Shown here: positions 61,485 through 64,000 of the stretch, piece by piece
Position numbering within the stretch: position 1 is the first letter of the stretch
Layout: every line of letters starts with the position of its first letter
Assembly (NCBI RefSeq): GCF_030409795.1
Contig: NZ_JAUFQN010000019.1
Span: forward strand, 1,240,001-1,304,000
DNA: 64,000 bases
Reading direction: 5' to 3'
Source: Flavobacterium paronense
GTDB lineage: Bacteria; Bacteroidota; Bacteroidia; Flavobacteriales; Flavobacteriaceae
The notes under the pieces: generated by a model
Database searches by the model: none
What the model saw: the letters and a program-made list of their open reading frames with translations, nothing else
What the model was told of the DNA's origin: nothing
Made by a program: the position numbers and the translations under genes

Positions 61485-62510
61485 ATGAAATTTACAGCAG
61501 CTCAAATAGCAGAGATACTTGAAGGCGAAGTGATAGGTAACCCTGATGCTAAAGTCTTTAAATTAGCCAAGATAGAAGAAGGCACTGAAGGTTCGCTAAC
61601 GTTTTTAGCCAACCCAAAATATGCTAATTTCATATATACTACGCAAGCTACTATTACCATTGTTAATGCTGATTTTGTTGCTGAAAATGAGTTGACTACA
61701 ACTTTGATAAAAGTAGAAGACGCTTACCAATCCTTTTCAAAATTATTAGAATATTACAACCAAGTGAAGCTTATGAAATCAGGCATCGAACAGCCTTCAG
61801 TGATTTCAGAGAATGTGACTTATGGCGAACAACTTTATTTGGGAAGCTTTAGTTATATTGGAAAAAATGTAACAATTGGCAGCAACGTAAAAATATATCC
61901 AAATTGTTTTATCGGAGATAATGTAAGTATTGGTGATAATTGTATCTTTTTTGCAGGCGTTAAAATATACTCTGAAACAGTAATTGGAAACAATTGCAAC
62001 TTTCATTCAGGAAGTGTAGTAGGTTCAGATGGTTTTGGTTTTGCACCAACAGAAGAGGGAACATTTAATAAAATTCCACAAATTGGTAATGTAATCATCG
62101 AAGACAATGTTGAAATAGGAGCAAACACAACTATCGACAGAGCTACACTAGGGACAACGTTAATCCGAAAAGGAGTAAAATTGGACAATCATATTCAAGT
62201 TGCTCATAATGTTGAAATAGGTGAGAATACAGTAATCGCAGCACAAACCGGTATTGCAGGTTCGACTAAAATTGGCAGCAATTGTATGATTGGCGGTCAG
62301 GTAGGTATTGCGGGACATATTACAATTGGAAATAATGTTCGTATTCAAGCGCAATCTGGTGTTGGGAAAAATATAAATGATGGCGAAGTGTTACAAGGCA
62401 GTCCCTCTTTTGGCTATGCAGACTATAGTAAATCGTATGTTCATTTTAGAAATTTGCCTAAGATTGTTGCCGATATTGAAGAATTAAAAAAGAATAATAA
62501 TACTAATTAA
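61485..62510 (+). CDS. lpxD: UDP-3-O-(3-hydroxyacyl)glucosamine N-acyltransferase
   Basis: The 341-residue protein has the LpxD N-terminal domain (1-100: [46 protein letters not shown]) and then left-handed beta-helix hexapeptide repeats (about 105-320: [29 protein letters not shown]...). The catalytic His region is [25 protein letters not shown]. It adds the N-linked hydroxyacyl chain in lipid A synthesis. It is followed after 10 bases by lpxC/fabZ. Confidence 0.94.
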   Translation: MKFTAAQIAEILEGEVIGNPDAKVFKLAKIEEGTEGSLTFLANPKYANFIYTTQATITIVNADFVAENELTTTLIKVEDAYQSFSKLLEYYNQVKLMKSGIEQPSVISENVTYGEQLYLGSFSYIGKNVTIGSNVKIYPNCFIGDNVSIGDNCIFFAGVKIYSETVIGNNCNFHSGSVVGSDGFGFAPTEEGTFNKIPQIGNVIIEDNVEIGANTTIDRATLGTTLIRKGVKLDNHIQVAHNVEIGENTVIAAQTGIAGSTKIGSNCMIGGQVGIAGHITIGNNVRIQAQSGVGKNINDGEVLQGSPSFGYADYSKSYVHFRNLPKIVADIEELKKNNNTN

Positions 62511-62520
62511 ATAGCTTACC

Positions 62521-63909
62521 ATGGTTAAACAAAAGACCATCCAGAACGAAATTTCTCTTACTGGTGTTGGACTACATACTGGAAAAGAAGTAAAAATGAC
62601 TTTCAAACCTGCTCCCATAAACAATGGTTATACCTTCGTTAGAGTAGATCTTGAAGGTTCACCAGTTATAGAAGCCGATGCCAATTATGTAGTAAATACA
62701 CAACGTGGTACCAACCTTGAAAAATTAGGCGTTAAAATCCAAACTTCAGAGCATGTATTGGCAGCTTTTGTAGGTTGCGATGTTGATAATGTTATTATAG
62801 AGTTAAACGAGTCTGAGCCGCCAATCATGGATGGTTCTTCAAAGTTTTTTGTTGAAGCTATCGAGAAAGTTGGTGTTGTTGAACAAGAGGCAGAACGCCA
62901 TTATTATATTGTGAAAGAAGTAATTTCTTTTATGGACGAAGCAACAGGCAGTGAAATTCTACTGATGCCATCTGAAGACTACCAAGTGACAGCAATGGTT
63001 GATTTTGGCACTAAAGTTTTAGGTACGCAAAACGCTACTATGAAAAACATTTCAGAATTTAAATCTGAAATTGCTGATGCCAGAACGTTTAGCTTTCTGC
63101 ACGAATTGGAAACGCTTTTAGATAATGGACTAATAAAAGGTGGCGATTTGAACAATGCTATTGTTTATGTTGACAAAGAAATTTCACCAAAAACCATTGA
63201 AAACCTTAAAGTCGCTTTTGGTAAAGATTCTATTTCGGTTAAACCCAATGGTATTTTAGATAACCTAACGTTACATTATCCAAATGAAGCAGCACGTCAT
63301 AAACTGCTTGATGTGGTTGGTGATTTAGCTTTGGTCGGTACACGAATCAAAGGAAAAGTGATTGCCAATAAACCTGGTCATTATGTAAACACTCAGTTTG
63401 CTAAGAAATTGTCTAAGATTATCAAAATAGAACAACGCAATCAAGTTCCGGTATTTGATTTGAATTTGGAACCTTTAATGGATATTCATAAAATCATGAG
63501 TATCTTGCCTCATCGTCCTCCTTTTTTGTTTATTGACAGAATTATTGAAATGTCAGAAAGCCATGTAGTAGGGATGAAAAATGTCACAATGAACGAAGGT
63601 TTCTTTGTTGGGCATTTTCCGGAAGCTCCAGTAATGCCGGGTGTTATTATTGTGGAAGCGATGGCTCAAACCGGAGGAATATTGGTTTTGAGCACCGTTC
63701 CTGATCCGGAAAACTACTTGACCTTTTTCATGAAAATTGATAATGTGAAATTCAAACATAAAGTATTGCCAGGTGATACTTTGATATTTAAATGTGATTT
63801 AATTACTCCAATTAGAAGAGGAATTTGCCACATGCAAGCTAAAGCCTACGCTAATGGAAAATTAGTTGCAGAAGCAGAATTAATGGCACAAATCGCAAAA
63901 AAACAATAA
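62521..63909 (+). CDS. lpxC/fabZ: Bifunctional UDP-3-O-acyl-N-acetylglucosamine deacetylase / 3-hydroxyacyl-ACP dehydratase
   Basis: The 462-residue fusion has LpxC in residues 1-about 310 with zinc ligands in TSEHVLAAFVG (His) and YPNEAARHKLLDVVGDLALVG (His, Asp) and a catalytic GHYVNTQFAKKL. FabZ follows (about 320-462) with MSILPHRPPFLFIDRI, GHFPEAPVMPGVIIVEAMAQTGG containing the catalytic His and Glu. LpxC commits UDP-acyl-GlcNAc to lipid A, and FabZ dehydrates hydroxyacyl-ACP. The fusion lets the cell divide hydroxyacyl-ACP between lipid A and phospholipids and is typical of Bacteroidota. Confidence 0.96.
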   Translation: MVKQKTIQNEISLTGVGLHTGKEVKMTFKPAPINNGYTFVRVDLEGSPVIEADANYVVNTQRGTNLEKLGVKIQTSEHVLAAFVGCDVDNVIIELNESEPPIMDGSSKFFVEAIEKVGVVEQEAERHYYIVKEVISFMDEATGSEILLMPSEDYQVTAMVDFGTKVLGTQNATMKNISEFKSEIADARTFSFLHELETLLDNGLIKGGDLNNAIVYVDKEISPKTIENLKVAFGKDSISVKPNGILDNLTLHYPNEAARHKLLDVVGDLALVGTRIKGKVIANKPGHYVNTQFAKKLSKIIKIEQRNQVPVFDLNLEPLMDIHKIMSILPHRPPFLFIDRIIEMSESHVVGMKNVTMNEGFFVGHFPEAPVMPGVIIVEAMAQTGGILVLSTVPDPENYLTFFMKIDNVKFKHKVLPGDTLIFKCDLITPIRRGICHMQAKAYANGKLVAEAELMAQIAKKQ

Positions 63910-63912
63910 ACT

Positions 63913-64000
63913 ATGAACCAACCTTTAGCATACGTACATCCGGGAGCAAAAATTGCGAAAAATGTAGTGATTGAACCTTTCACAACCATCCATAACAATG
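63913..64000 (+). CDS. lpxA: Acyl-ACP:UDP-N-acetylglucosamine O-acyltransferase, 5' part
   Basis: A frame from ATG 63913 runs to the end of the window. It gives MNQPLAYVHPGAKIAKNVVI, the start of the LpxA beta-helix, followed by the beginning of the second hexapeptide turn. It begins three bases after the lpxC/fabZ stop codon. LpxA makes the first step of lipid A. Only 29 codons are visible. Confidence 0.85.
   Translation, partial: MNQPLAYVHPGAKIAKNVVIEPFTTIHNN

Noticed and set aside
1..64000. CRISPR arrays, insertion sequences, prophage, rRNA genes
   Set aside because: No regular direct repeat array, transposase motif, integrase or rRNA segment was found on reading both strands.

Overview
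The window looks like chromosomal DNA of a Bacteroidota member of the family Flavobacteriaceae, most likely Flavobacterium or a close relative. Grounds: AT-rich DNA with AT-rich spacers; several secreted proteins ending in the type IX secretion (T9SS) type A sorting domain; a fused LpxC/FabZ; a fused ResB-CcsA cytochrome c assembly protein; archaeal-type geranylgeranylglyceryl phosphate prenyltransferase-like UbiA protein; menaquinone synthesis (MenD); promoters of the TTG-N18..23-TAnnTTTG type; and few Shine-Dalgarno-like sites. No phage, insertion sequence, CRISPR array or rRNA is visible. The gene content is mostly core, with accessory surface and stress modules.

Layout. 1-1.7 kb: 3' end of a MoxR-like AAA ATPase, a tRNA-Arg(ACG) followed by an unusual run of hairpins, and a 48-residue basic protein. 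1.8-5.2 kb: BlaI-type repressor, M56 (BlaR1-like) membrane peptidase, and a secreted protein that repeats the sensor's ectodomain. 5.3-12 kb: MFS exporter, TatD hydrolase, two T9SS cargo proteins, and a two-gene membrane unit with a DUF418 protein. 12.1-14.6 kb: TcdA, a HAD phosphatase, an SGNH hydrolase and a small lipoprotein. 14.7-17.2 kb: operon of SRPBCC protein, SDR protein and photolyase. 17.3-22.6 kb: DUF2911 protein, then a PIG-L deacetylase, a 35-residue membrane peptide and a sodium:solute symporter. 22.8-26.7 kb: envelope-stress cassette (CsbD-like, lmo0937-like, outer-membrane barrel, YtxH, MscS, AI-2E permease). 26.7-29.5 kb: Maf, UbiA, KdsC-like and DUF2520 operon. 29.7-39.3 kb: pyrR-pyrB, DUF349 protein, endonuclease I, RsmB-type methyltransferase, an esterase-like T9SS protein and a Kup potassium transporter. 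39.4-44.3 kb: repeat-bearing secreted protein, an ECF sigma/anti-sigma/third gene operon, an SRPBCC/GyrI protein and a MazG-like protein. 44.4-47.7 kb: ccsBA. 47.7-56.2 kb: a regulatory and surface island. 56.4-58.1 kb: glutathione peroxidase-like lipoprotein, an unknown protein and a GNAT acetyltransferase. 58.4-64 kb: menD, an HD hydrolase, then lpxD, lpxC/fabZ and the start of lpxA.

The most interesting region is 48.7-56.2 kb. An ECF sigma factor/anti-sigma pair (49851-51169, minus strand) is divergent from a four-gene operon: two proteins that each carry part of a DUF4331 domain, a TPR lipoprotein and a TonB-dependent receptor. Both divergent promoters contain the same bipartite motif, CCAA-N12-TTCGTATAT, at nearly the same distance from their start codons. 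This is what a self-activating ECF regulon should look like and gives a testable promoter signature. A second sigma/anti-sigma pair lies convergent to the first, and its anti-sigma partner is only 80 residues long with no membrane segment.
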